Source: JAFANK01 sp036741695 (GTDB lineage: Bacteria > Vulcanimicrobiota > Vulcanimicrobiia > Eremiobacterales > Eremiobacteraceae). From it: DNA of 64,000 nucleotides. Shown one piece after another: positions 26,550 through 35,352 of this stretch. The stretch is taken from positions 1 to 64,000 of the forward strand of contig DAINRU010000007.1 in NCBI GenBank assembly GCA_036741695.1, read 5' to 3'. The notes beneath the pieces were generated by a model that worked only from the letters and a program-made list of their open reading frames with translations, searched no databases and was not told the DNA's origin. Positions within the stretch are counted from its first letter, which is position 1; each line of letters starts with the position of its first letter. Made by a program: the position numbers and the translations under genes.

Positions 26550-29500
26550 GCGACCGCACCTGGTCCCGGGCAGATCCGCGTGAAACTGCAGAACCGGCAC
26601 TGCCGCTCGTCGTGAGCAGTCGGAAAGGCCGACATCTCGCCTTGGCTGCACATGGCGACGATGCGCGCGGCGATATCGCGCTCAACACGCCCCACCTCGG
26701 CGGGCGATAGGCTGCGCGCATCGCCCTCGCCTGCCGCCGCGACCATCGTGCTGTCAACCCGCAGGGCGCTGTTCTTGGTGTCCTTGCCCCGGAAGTACAG
26801 GTAGTCCAGCCGGCGCACGCGGTCTGCAAAAGCTCGCTCCACTCCCGGGATATAGAGGATGGTCTGCAGATTGAGGCCCGTCGGCGGGTCGCCGAAAATG
26901 GAGTCGCCGCCGTCGATCCGCTCGAAGGCCCGGCGGAGCACGGTCACAAGGTCCCCATGCCAGCGCCCGGACTTGTAGTCGCGCACGACGAGGCCGCCCT
27001 GCGCCAGCCGGTCGATGCGATCGACTTTGCCATGCAGCGCGACGCGGCCGAACGGGGAGACGACGTCGCACTCGCAGGCAAGCACGGAAAATGGTTCTGA
27101 CGTCGCTTCGGCGGCGAGGCGTCCTGCGTATTGTTCGAGACGTCGCCCGAGATCTTCGCGCTCGAAGCGGGCGAGCGGCGTCCCTTCGCCATCTGCCGAC
27201 GTCGCGGCGGTTTCCTCGGCGACGATCTCGCGCAGCCTCGCCGCGTATCGTGCGGCGGCGTCGTCCGCATGGCCGACGTGCTCGAAATCCGTCTCGATTT
27301 CGTGAAAGCGCCGTAGGACCTGGTGCAGCGTCTGGCCGTATCGCGTCGCGTCGTCGTCGTCGGCGGGCAGCCGCAACACCCTGCTGTAGAAGAAGCGACG
27401 AGGGCAATCGATGAACGCGCTGACGCCGGTGGGCGACAGCGTGTCCATGGGCAGCCGTATCGCTCTTGGGGGCGCCGCAGCTGCTCGATCGTTCGTATGG
27501 CTGCGCGCCTGGCCGTGCAGCGAAGCATCCTGCTCGATGTGCTCTCTCGCCTCGCCGGCGGTGTGCGCGATCGCGCTCGCAAACGGCGAGAGCTCGAGGT
27601 CCACGCCCTCATCGTCCACCCGTGCTGCTGTGGCGAGGACATCCTTTCGCGAACGGGTGAGGGCGACGTACCATAAGGAGTGCTCTTCGCGCCGCGCTTC
27701 GTCTCCGCCGAGGAAGACCGAGATGCCGGCGCCGGTGAGCGTGCGGATGCTCCGCGTGGTCAGAAGACGGTTGGGCCGTTCGTCCGCGGGCAAGATCCCG
27801 TCGATCAACCGCGGGATGACGACGAAGTCGAACTCCAAACCCTTCGCGGCGTGGATCGACATCACGCGGACGCCATCCGTGCCTCCCGGCGGCGGCTGGG
27901 TCGCGTCGGCGAGCAGTCCGACCGTCTCATCGAGCCGCGCGATGAACTCCACGACGTCCGGACGGGACCCGTGATGCGCCGAAACAGGCGCGCCGGTTCC
28001 CTCGCTGTAGTCCTGGGCGGCCGCAAGCAAGGCGTCAAGGCGAAGCGGAGAAGCGTTTGGGTCAAACCCGCTGACAGGATCGCCCTCGCGCACCGGCCGC
28101 AGAAGGTCGAGTTCGTAGATGATGGTCTGCACGAGCTCGAACGGCGTCGCCTTGAGGTATGCGTCGCCGCAATGCTTCCAGGCGGTGAGAAGATCTGAGA
28201 TCGGACGCAGACCTCCCGGCGGGTTGGAACGCAGCATGGCGCGCGGATCGGTCATGCCGGCTCTGCGACCGGCGTCGAAAGCGAGCCGCACGTCGATCTG
28301 CCGGAAACCGACGATCGGATTTGCGAGCAGGCGCCGCCACAACCGCTCGTCCTCTTTTGTCGCCAGCAGGCGCAAGGCGGTGAGCACCGCGTCGACGCAG
28401 ACGTCTTCGTGGAACCCCGCCGCCGGCAGCGCTGCGACCGGCACTCCGGCCAGCGCAAGCGCGCTCGAGATGAGCTCTTGATAGGGCCGGGTCTGGCGCA
28501 GCAACACGGCGATCCCTCGTGGCGGCGTCCCGGCGACGACCTTCTCGACCACTGCGTCGCGGATCGCCCGCACCTCGTCGTCGGTCGTGTGCGGCCGCGC
28601 GAGGCGCACGCTTCCCCGTTTTTCGGGATCGGCAGCCGTGGTCAGGGAATCGCGGTCCAGACTCGCATCGGCATTGGCGACGTCGAGCACCGCTTGCGCC
28701 GAGCGCCGGTTATCGCGCAGCGGCAGCGTCTGACACGCAAAGGCGACGCGCGCTGCTGCGACGTTGCCGGGCGATGCACCGCGAAAGCGGTAGATCGATT
28801 GATTGACATCGCCGACAAAGCAGAAGAGCGGAACGGGCGTCATCACGGCGCGCATCGCTTCGAGCAGATGCAGCTGCATGACGTCGCTGTCTTGGAACTC
28901 ATCCACGAGCACGTGAAGGAAGCCGGCATCGCGCAGCCAGCGCACTGCGGCGCTGCGCTCGTCGCCAAGCGCGACGACGGCTTCGTTGACGAGGTCGCGG
29001 TAGTCGCGCAGTTCGCCGCGTGCCCGCTCCGCTTCCATGAGCGTGAAGATCTGCGCGATATCGGCCAGCCTCACGTCGCCGCGCGCCAGATCGGTGAGCC
29101 GCTGCGCCGTGACGCCCTGACCCTTGAGGTGCGCGATGACGTTGAGGCAATCGGTCGCGAATTGCGAGCTCTCGGTGACGCCGGCGTCAAATGACGACAG
29201 CACGAGCAGACCCGAACGCATGATGCGTCGCCAGATCAAGCGCTCTTTGACAGGCGTCAAGAGCGCACGGCTGCGCACTCGCGCGTCACCGCCGTCGAGC
29301 AGCCGGCCGCAGAAGCTGTGGAACGTCTTGACGAAGAGCTCTGAGACGGCAAGTCCGGAACCGGTCGACTGGCGCAGCCGCAGGAGCACTCGGTCGCGCA
29401 TCTCGTCCGCCGAACGGCGTGAAAACGTCAGCACGAGGATGCGGTTTGGTGCAACGCCTTCAGCGACGAGCGCTGCGAAGCGCCGGGCGAGCGTCTCGGT

Positions 29501-29593
29501 CTTGCCGGTTCCGGGGCCTGCAAAGACGAGCAGATTGCCGCTGCGGTGAGCGATGACGGCCTGCTGTTGCGTGGTCGGTGGGAATGGGTCCAT
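26546..29593 (-). CDS. adnA: UvrD-like helicase with C-terminal RecB-family nuclease (AdnA-like)
   Basis: A 1015-residue partner of the downstream gene. Helicase motifs are Walker A AGPGTGKT (about residues 25-32), ILVLTFSRRSADEM, TFHSFC, Walker B VDEFQDSD, GDVNQSIYRFRGA, MSIHAAKGLEFDFV and VALTRSRKDV. The C-terminal nuclease has IDCPRRFFYSR, GKVDRID, VRDYKSGRW and a terminal CRFCSFTRIC, giving the four cysteines of an iron-sulfur nuclease. Both subunits keep motor and nuclease motifs, as in AdnAB, whereas AddB has lost motor activity. It is the first gene of the pair, with no other recombination gene nearby. A palindromic repeat lies just upstream. Confidence 0.8.
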   Translation of the reverse strand: MDPFPPTTQQQAVIAHRSGNLLVFAGPGTGKTETLARRFAALVAEGVAPNRILVLTFSRRSADEMRDRVLLRLRQSTGSGLAVSELFVKTFHSFCGRLLDGGDARVRSRALLTPVKERLIWRRIMRSGLLVLSSFDAGVTESSQFATDCLNVIAHLKGQGVTAQRLTDLARGDVRLADIAQIFTLMEAERARGELRDYRDLVNEAVVALGDERSAAVRWLRDAGFLHVLVDEFQDSDVMQLHLLEAMRAVMTPVPLFCFVGDVNQSIYRFRGASPGNVAAARVAFACQTLPLRDNRRSAQAVLDVANADASLDRDSLTTAADPEKRGSVRLARPHTTDDEVRAIRDAVVEKVVAGTPPRGIAVLLRQTRPYQELISSALALAGVPVAALPAAGFHEDVCVDAVLTALRLLATKEDERLWRRLLANPIVGFRQIDVRLAFDAGRRAGMTDPRAMLRSNPPGGLRPISDLLTAWKHCGDAYLKATPFELVQTIIYELDLLRPVREGDPVSGFDPNASPLRLDALLAAAQDYSEGTGAPVSAHHGSRPDVVEFIARLDETVGLLADATQPPPGGTDGVRVMSIHAAKGLEFDFVVIPRLIDGILPADERPNRLLTTRSIRTLTGAGISVFLGGDEARREEHSLWYVALTRSRKDVLATAARVDDEGVDLELSPFASAIAHTAGEAREHIEQDASLHGQARSHTNDRAAAAPPRAIRLPMDTLSPTGVSAFIDCPRRFFYSRVLRLPADDDDATRYGQTLHQVLRRFHEIETDFEHVGHADDAAARYAARLREIVAEETAATSADGEGTPLARFEREDLGRRLEQYAGRLAAEATSEPFSVLACECDVVSPFGRVALHGKVDRIDRLAQGGLVVRDYKSGRWHGDLVTVLRRAFERIDGGDSIFGDPPTGLNLQTILYIPGVERAFADRVRRLDYLYFRGKDTKNSALRVDSTMVAAAGEGDARSLSPAEVGRVERDIAARIVAMCSQGEMSAFPTAHDERQCRFCSFTRICPGPGAVA

Positions 29594-29615
29594 CTCGTGA
29601 TTAATCCCCGCTCAT

Positions 29616-29640
29616 GTAGCAACGGACCTTCAGGTCCGTC
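29616..29640 (+). repeat. Dispersed palindromic repeat
   Basis: GTAGC, then arms AACGGACC and GGTCCGTC around TTCA; the last arm base differs from consensus. It lies between the divergent helicase-nuclease and secreted-protein genes, so here it is not at a gene end. Confidence 0.85.
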
Positions 29641-29661
29641 GTAGCCCTCAGGAGAACGCAC

Positions 29662-30354
29662 ATGCCGTCACGCATCTTCGCGGGCGTGCTCGTCACGCTC
29701 GTCGCCGCTTCACTCATCGCCGCTCGCGCCAGCGACGCCCAGGCAGCATCACCAGCCCCGATGTCGCACATGGCGATGCCGAGCGCTTCGTCCACGCCTG
29801 TGCCCAAGCCCGATGCCGCGGAGGCCGCCTTCATCGCCGACGTCACAAAGGTGCTCCAGGAGCGGTATGCCACGACCGGCGCTGCCAAAGCCGCGGGGTA
29901 CTTCCAGATGACGAGGCTCGAGGACGACGGCACGGCCATCTGGTTCAACGGCAAGTGGGACGACGACGTCAGCAAGTACGATCCGAATTTCCTGTGGTAC
30001 GACAAGAATGGGAAGCTCGTCGGCCTCGACTATCAATACCGCGTCAGCACGAACCCCAAGCCGCCGGGGCCGGAGGTCTACCCCGTCATGGCAAGCCGCT
30101 GGAGCACGATCGACGCACACATGCACTTCGCCTATACGTTGCCGAACGGCACGGTGAAACGGCGCGGTGCGGCATTGCTGCCTGATGAGACTGGCGACCC
30201 GACGGCAGCGCAACTGCGAGCCGCAAAACTGCTGCCTGCGAACGCGACGCTGCTGTGGGCCCATTACCACCCGAAGTCATGGGATCTTGGATTTTGGCTC
30301 GTCCCTAATCCGAATGGAGCGTTCGCAGATCTCAACCCGCTCGTGAAGCCCTAA
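29662..30354 (+). CDS. Secreted protein of unknown function
   Basis: A 230-residue exported protein with a signal peptide (FAGVLVTLVAASLIAARASDAQA) and a short Met/Ser/Pro-rich stretch with HMAM. The globular domain contains WFNGKWDDDVSKYDPNFLWYDKNGKLVGLDYQY and the His-rich DAHMHFAY and WAHYHPKSWDLGFWLVPNPNG. The clustered histidines could bind a metal, but no family is recognised. TCAGGAGA before the ATG supports the start. A strong bidirectional terminator follows. Confidence 0.7.
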   Translation: MPSRIFAGVLVTLVAASLIAARASDAQAASPAPMSHMAMPSASSTPVPKPDAAEAAFIADVTKVLQERYATTGAAKAAGYFQMTRLEDDGTAIWFNGKWDDDVSKYDPNFLWYDKNGKLVGLDYQYRVSTNPKPPGPEVYPVMASRWSTIDAHMHFAYTLPNGTVKRRGAALLPDETGDPTAAQLRAAKLLPANATLLWAHYHPKSWDLGFWLVPNPNGAFADLNPLVKP

Positions 30355-30370
30355 GTTCTTTTCGGCTTCG

Positions 30371-30415
30371 AAAAAAGAAAGGGCGGTGCACCCGTGCGCC
30401 GCCCTCCTTCTTTGG
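30371..30415. terminator. Bidirectional Rho-independent terminator
   Basis: GGGCGGTGCA and TGCGCCGCCC pair over ten positions around CCCG (30381-30404). An A-rich run precedes it and a T-rich run follows, so on the minus strand the hairpin is followed by TTTCTTTTTTC. It separates the convergent secreted-protein and S53 protease genes. Confidence 0.85.
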
Positions 30416-30424
30416 AGCCTACCC

Positions 30425-32473
30425 TCAGATCCCGACGATCGCCTTGATGAGGTTGCGCGCGAAGGGTGCCCCAAGCCCCGTGGCCGCGTCCCAGCCCGCG
30501 TGAGCTTTGAACCCCGGATCGAGCACGGAGTAGTCTGGCGACGAAAGCGGCGGAACTTGGTTTGATCCGTAGACGATGTCGTAGATGGCGCTACCTTTGG
30601 AAGCTGCGCTCATCCCGTACAGCAATGCAGCCGGATTGCCAAGCCTGTAGGTATGGCCGAGTGGCCCCGTATTGCAGGCAGCGGTTTGCTTACAAGCTTC
30701 GAGCACGAGCGCCCACATCGCCGCCATGTCAGGCGCCGAAGCACTCGTGCCGCCGACAGGGCCGATCTGAGCTCCGCCAAGCCCGGTACAGCTCGGGGGC
30801 GCGCTGCCGCAGTTGATGAGGACCGCGTCACCCGTGGCGAGATCCGCGTTCAGCGAGACGTCGGGCTGCAGCCGATGGGTTGAGTCGCAGACGCCGTTGG
30901 TCGCGCAGATCGATCCGGCCTGTTCGTATCCGGGCCGGGCGAAGTATTTGGAAAAGCCGCCGCCGCCCGCCCCAAACGTCTGCGTCTGAACCCCCCAGGT
31001 CGTGATGGGGCCGGTCAGCCTGCCATTGCTGCCGATCGGCGTGGTCGTGCCGCCGACGGAGACCACGTTTGTGTCACCGCTCGGGTAGGAGACGCAGAGC
31101 ACATCCGGAGTCGACGTGATGTCGCGCTGACATCCGGAAGCGCCGGTATCCCCTGATGAGATGAACACCGCGATGCCTTCAGCGGCGAGCGTCGCGAAGA
31201 TGGCTGGTTCTGCTCCCGAGCATCCGGTCGGGGTCACCGCCGGGCATGTCAGCAGAGGGTTGCTCGGGCTAGCGAAATCAAGTTCTCCGATGCCGAAGCT
31301 CGCCGAGACGACGTCGGCGACATTGTCGTTTGCGATCTGCTGCCATTCATCATCGGTCTCGCCGATACCGAGCTGCGGTGAACCAGCACCGGGAGCGCAC
31401 GTGCCCGGTGCGAAGCATTCGTTCGGGTTGTAGGCTAGATAGAAGTTCACCGTGGCATTCGGCGCAAGCGAACTCGTCTGCTCCGTGTCGAGCTGCGCTT
31501 CGACATCCTCAGGATTACAGGCTGGAAGGGCGCCGCCGCACGGCCCGGTCACAGGTGGCGGCGTCACGAGTCCGGTGCTGTAGCAGCATGCCATCACCGC
31601 GATGACATTTTTCTGATTGACGGTGCCCGTCGCACTGGTCAGGTTGAAGAGCGAGCGGAGCGCAGGGACGTCAAATGCCGAGATGGGTCCCGTGCCGACG
31701 ATACCGATCGTGATCCCATCGCCCCTGCAGCAGGTTCCACTCAGATTGTATGCGCCCGTGTAATCGAACGCTGCGGCCAGGTCGAAGGGGGAGTTGCCAA
31801 TGAGCAGACCAGGTCCAAAGCCTTGGTAGGGCGTGAACGATGCGCCGACATCAAGATGTCGGCGGAAGTGGCGATAGGTCACCATGCCACCCATGCCGCT
31901 CACGGCGAGCGGCGAGGCGAAGCGCGGCGCCGCGACCGGGGCGTAGAAGGTGACGCCATTTTTGCGGAAGAGCCCGAAATGCGTGCCGAAGGCCCGCTCC
32001 ATCGTGACCTGCGGCCCGACGACTCTGATCATCTCGCGCTGTGCCCACCATCTCACTCCAAGCCCCTGCCCCCAGAAGTACTGGATGGCAAGCGCTTGAG
32101 CGGCGGGCGCGGCCCCGAAGTCATCGGCGATCTGCTGCGGCGTCAAGAAATGTCTATAGTAGAGGGAACGTGGGTCGCTGACGAGCGCCGCATAGCGCTG
32201 CAACCCAGCTTCGTCGCGAAGCTGCATCGCCACGTTGACGCTCATGACCCCCAGATGGGCTGGACCGAGATAGGTGGCGCCGACGAGGTCCTCGCCGCCA
32301 TAAGGAGCGGTGAACACAGGCCCACGTGGTACTGCGGTGGAGAACACAGGGCCAACCGGCCGGCGCAGGATCGGCGGCTGCCACTCGGGGCTACTTGGCG
32401 GCGCCGACACCGACAGCGCAGCGACGGGGTACGCGACGATGAGGAGGGCGATGCAGAAGAGCCAGCGCTTCAT
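30425..32473 (-). CDS. Secreted S53 family serine-carboxyl peptidase (sedolisin/kumamolisin-like)
   Basis: An exported acid protease of 682 residues: signal peptide, activation pro-domain (about 45-210, with YYRHFLTPQQIADDFG and YAPVAAPRF) and catalytic domain. The catalytic set is complete: Glu325 and Asp329 in EDVEAQLD, Asp442 in SSGDTGA and the nucleophile Ser577 in GGTSASAP. The calcium-site elements YDIVYG and GWDAATGLGAP are at the C-terminus. Many extra cysteines suggest disulfides and extracellular action. Its start overlaps the stop of the upstream lipoprotein gene (ATGA), so the two are translationally coupled. Activity at low pH is typical of the family. Confidence 0.93.
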   Translation of the reverse strand: MKRWLFCIALLIVAYPVAALSVSAPPSSPEWQPPILRRPVGPVFSTAVPRGPVFTAPYGGEDLVGATYLGPAHLGVMSVNVAMQLRDEAGLQRYAALVSDPRSLYYRHFLTPQQIADDFGAAPAAQALAIQYFWGQGLGVRWWAQREMIRVVGPQVTMERAFGTHFGLFRKNGVTFYAPVAAPRFASPLAVSGMGGMVTYRHFRRHLDVGASFTPYQGFGPGLLIGNSPFDLAAAFDYTGAYNLSGTCCRGDGITIGIVGTGPISAFDVPALRSLFNLTSATGTVNQKNVIAVMACCYSTGLVTPPPVTGPCGGALPACNPEDVEAQLDTEQTSSLAPNATVNFYLAYNPNECFAPGTCAPGAGSPQLGIGETDDEWQQIANDNVADVVSASFGIGELDFASPSNPLLTCPAVTPTGCSGAEPAIFATLAAEGIAVFISSGDTGASGCQRDITSTPDVLCVSYPSGDTNVVSVGGTTTPIGSNGRLTGPITTWGVQTQTFGAGGGGFSKYFARPGYEQAGSICATNGVCDSTHRLQPDVSLNADLATGDAVLINCGSAPPSCTGLGGAQIGPVGGTSASAPDMAAMWALVLEACKQTAACNTGPLGHTYRLGNPAALLYGMSAASKGSAIYDIVYGSNQVPPLSSPDYSVLDPGFKAHAGWDAATGLGAPFARNLIKAIVGI

Positions 32474-33795
32474 TTGAGGTTACTCCGCTTCAGGAAAGCG
32501 TGCATCCGGGAGAGTTGCTGCTTGAGGATGGAAAGGCGAAAGCGCTCCAAACGGTCGCGCGCCAAGACGAGCTGGGGCGCGGACGACAGCGCACGCGAGT
32601 CCGAAGCGAGCGCTCGACGGGTGGCGTCCGAGCTGGCCGCGGCGCTCAGGCCGATGAACTCGCTGAAGACGTTGGTCTGGATGGAGGTGGGGCCGCCGAG
32701 CGTCGGGCCTCCCGACTGGCCGCTGAAATCATAGAAGATGTTCACGGTATCGGAGATGCGCTGACACACGGGGCCGACGCTTGTCACCCACGTGTCGGTG
32801 GTCTCGTCCTCGAGAAGGCCGAAGATCGTGTCGAGCCGCGTCTCTTGCTGATGGAGATCTGCGCCCGACGTCCCGAATTTTGCCGAGACACAACCCTTGG
32901 GAATCGCGATGACACCGAGGTTGGTCGTCGTGTCGCTCGCCAGGGTGGGGCTCGGACCATACCACGCGGGGACGGGGATGACGATCGGCGTAGGCGTCGG
33001 CACAGGAGCGCCGACCGCGCTGATCGTGTAATCGATGATGCCCCCGCTCTGCGCGGGGACGGTGAGCTGCGTCGCCGTGCCCACGCCGAGGCCGAAGTAA
33101 CCCGTCACCGGGATGGTCGCCGTGCCCGTGCCGTTCGGGTTGAGCGTGGCTGAGGTCGTCCCCGCCACCTCGGTCTTCGTCAGGCTGTACGATCCATCCG
33201 CGTTGATGGTCTCGCTGATCGTCGTGCCATCGGGGTCTGTCTCCGCGATGATCGAGGAGGCGTTGTTCGACCAACCCGATCCGAGCGGTATCTGCCCCGT
33301 GATGCCGTTGCCGGCCAGGTACTGGACGTCGTCCACGACGCCGTTGCTGTCGGTGGAATGGTACCCGATGTTGATGATGTAGCCGGCAGCGGCCGGAAAC
33401 TGCAGATAGTTATCGGTGTTGGTCGTGATCGTCTGGGTCGGCGCCGTGTCCGTCTCGACCGACTGATAGTCCGTTGCGGCCTGTCCATGGAAGATCTTTC
33501 CCGTCAGAACCGTGATGTTCTGCGCGACGGCGCTCTTGAAGACCGCCGGCGCAGGTGTCGGCGTCGGATAGGTGCGGGTGATGGTCTGGGTCGACGTTCC
33601 GAAGAGCGTGAACGACGTACAGCCGCCCGAGGGGCAAACAAAGGGCGGGACTGTGGGTGGCGTCATGGTCGGGGGCGGAGGATTGATCGTGCTCCCGCCG
33701 CCGCCACCGCCGCCGCCGCCGCCACCGCAGGCTGCGATTGCAAGGGCTATGGCAGCTGCCACGCCCACGACAGCAAAGGTTCGAACTCTTGACAT
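32470..33795 (-). CDS. Lipoprotein with polyglycine tract, unknown function
   Basis: A 441-residue lipoprotein. The signal AVVGVAAAIALAIAAC is followed after the cysteine by 11 glycines and a Pro/Thr linker, which would hold the domain away from the membrane. The rest is Thr/Gly-rich beta structure (TDSNGVVDDVQYLAGNGITG, TISETINADGSYSLTKTE), ending in a basic helical tail (RRALASDSRALSSAPQLVLARDRLERFR). No known domain is recognised. ATG 33795 is preferred to 33816 because it gives a compact signal. It is coupled by ATGA to the S53 protease gene, suggesting a substrate, inhibitor or anchor for the protease. The 263 bases upstream to 34058 hold no gene I can support. Confidence 0.7.
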   Translation of the reverse strand: MSRVRTFAVVGVAAAIALAIAACGGGGGGGGGGGSTINPPPPTMTPPTVPPFVCPSGGCTSFTLFGTSTQTITRTYPTPTPAPAVFKSAVAQNITVLTGKIFHGQAATDYQSVETDTAPTQTITTNTDNYLQFPAAAGYIINIGYHSTDSNGVVDDVQYLAGNGITGQIPLGSGWSNNASSIIAETDPDGTTISETINADGSYSLTKTEVAGTTSATLNPNGTGTATIPVTGYFGLGVGTATQLTVPAQSGGIIDYTISAVGAPVPTPTPIVIPVPAWYGPSPTLASDTTTNLGVIAIPKGCVSAKFGTSGADLHQQETRLDTIFGLLEDETTDTWVTSVGPVCQRISDTVNIFYDFSGQSGGPTLGGPTSIQTNVFSEFIGLSAAASSDATRRALASDSRALSSAPQLVLARDRLERFRLSILKQQLSRMHAFLKRSNLK

Positions 33796-34058
33796 GGGTG
33801 CCCGCCGCTCTCTCATGGAGACATGTAGGATGCATCAAAAAACGTGCATCAAAGGCATCGTCAGAACCACGTTTGCGCTCCAGCGATGACAACTGCGAGC
33901 TTCGTACAGGTCCGGACGATTCCCCACCGTTTCCTCTCTCATAAAGGGCGCGCCGAACGATCCGTGACCAGCGTACCTCGCGCGATGCGTCGAAAGGACT
34001 CCCCTGCACGGTCCGGTGCCGGGCAAAACCGCAAGCCCGTCGAAAACGTTCATATACG

Positions 34059-34985
34059 ATGAAGCATCCAATCGTGGGCACTCCCGCCCGGCTCGTGGGG
34101 ATGGTCGCGTTCGTCACAGCGCTGTTCATCGCGCAAGGTGGGCCTGCCGAAAGCGTAGGCCGGGCAGCGGTCGCTGCAGTGTCGCCGCTTCCATCAGCCT
34201 CGCCCTCACCCAGCCCGACTGCGAGCCCTTTTCCGACGCCGACGGAATCGCTCACACCGGATGAGATCCTCTCGCGCACGGAAGAGACCTTGCGCGCGAA
34301 CCCAGACCCTCCGTACATCACCTACAAGATGCACGAGATCTTCGTGCATCACGGCAAGGCCCACACATACGACTATCAGGTCTGGTATCGCAGCGACGGC
34401 AAGGGCCTCATGCAAGACCTCGCGCCCGGCAGGCGAGGGCGGAACGAGACCTTCTTCGGCTACCCGTTCCCGTCAGCCCCAGACAACAACATCTTGCTCT
34501 ACGCGACGCCGCCACCGGTCAGCACTCCCCCGCCGCCGGTCGGTTCGCCCGCTCCGGGCAGCACGGCACCGGTCATCTCTTACGAGCACGTGAGCGGTGA
34601 CCGGTACTATGTCGTGTCGTACGCTGGTCTGGACAGGTACGATGGGCATACCGTCTACCATCTCACCTTACGCGCGGTCAGCGACGAGAGCAAGCATCCG
34701 TGGAAAGACCTGTGGGTGGACATCGACACGTTCCAAGTTTGGAGGGCGCATGCCGACGCGGGAGGCAGCGTGGGACCGCTCTCGGGGCGCGCCATCGCAG
34801 ACGTGGAGTTTGCGCCTATCGGAAACTACTGGATGGTGAAGCAGGCGACGGCCGACGGAGAGGGACGTTTCGGATTTATTTCCGATAGCGGGCACTACGA
34901 ATACTATTTTTCAGACTTCGGTTTTCCGAATACTCTACCAGACTGGTACTTCAACGAGGCGGAGTTCGACAAGCATCGTCCCTAA
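34059..34985 (+). CDS. Secreted LolA-like beta protein with Pro/Ser/Thr-rich linker
   Basis: A 308-residue exported protein: signal segment (LVGMVAFVTALFIAQGGPA), a Ser/Pro/Thr linker, then a domain of about 240 residues. It begins LTPDEILSRTEETLRANPDPPYITYKMHEIFV and contains repeated antiparallel strands such as DYQVWYRSDGKGLMQD and LWVDIDTFQVWRAHAD. The pattern is that of LolA/LolB-like or DUF4292-like lipid-carrier folds. A protein with similar build lies at 44288-45010. No function can be assigned. There is no clear ribosome-binding site. Confidence 0.65.
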   Translation: MKHPIVGTPARLVGMVAFVTALFIAQGGPAESVGRAAVAAVSPLPSASPSPSPTASPFPTPTESLTPDEILSRTEETLRANPDPPYITYKMHEIFVHHGKAHTYDYQVWYRSDGKGLMQDLAPGRRGRNETFFGYPFPSAPDNNILLYATPPPVSTPPPPVGSPAPGSTAPVISYEHVSGDRYYVVSYAGLDRYDGHTVYHLTLRAVSDESKHPWKDLWVDIDTFQVWRAHADAGGSVGPLSGRAIADVEFAPIGNYWMVKQATADGEGRFGFISDSGHYEYYFSDFGFPNTLPDWYFNEAEFDKHRP

Positions 34986-35085
34986 GGACGCGACGCCTCG
35001 GAGAAGCAACAAAGTCTGCGGTCGATACGTTGATGTATTGACCGGGCAACCGCTTGGCGGGATAGCCTGGGGGAGGAAGCCAGCC

Positions 35086-35274
35086 GTGCGAGAGATCGGA
35101 CCATTCGAGAAAAGGAGCCAGCGCAGCGATGCGCCGGCCACCAAGGGACCGAAACCCGACTTCGTGCGAACCACGCTCAACGCGCGAGAGCTCCACGCGT
35201 ATTACATCGCGCTGATCTCATCGCCCACCCTGGCCGTGGTGCGCAAGAAGCTCAAACTGCAATCATATAATTAA
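35086..35274 (+). CDS. Small basic protein of unknown function
   Basis: A 62-residue basic protein starting at GTG 35086, fixed by GGAGGAAG nine bases upstream; a TTG at 35038 has no such site. The sequence ends in RELHAYYIALISSPTLAVVRKKLKLQSYN, a plausible helix pair. The gene is followed by a textbook terminator, which supports real transcription. No family is recognised, but its size and charge would suit a nucleic-acid-binding or regulatory protein. Confidence 0.55.
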   Translation: MREIGPFEKRSQRSDAPATKGPKPDFVRTTLNARELHAYYIALISSPTLAVVRKKLKLQSYN

Positions 35275-35299
35275 TACATAACCGACATTGTACAAATAG

Positions 35300-35325
35300 G
35301 GCCGGATATTATCCGGCCTTTTTGT
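35300..35325 (+). terminator. Rho-independent terminator
   Basis: GGCCGGATA and TATCCGGCC form a perfect nine-pair stem around one base (in practice a three- to five-base loop), followed by TTTTTGTTG. It ends the small basic protein gene and may also stop the convergent paiB-like gene. Confidence 0.9.
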
Positions 35326-35352
35326 TGTGCGTCATGTTTTTTCATCCGACTC

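Noticed and set aside
33693..33728. Polyglycine-coding triplet tract as a phase-variation switch
   Set aside because: The repeat unit is a codon triplet, so length changes would not shift frame; it is more simply a flexible linker after the lipid anchor.
33796..34058. Short minus-strand ORF and TGCATCAAA direct repeats in the gap between divergent genes
   Set aside because: No ribosome-binding site or conserved feature supports the ORF, and two copies of a nine-base repeat are not enough to call a regulatory site.
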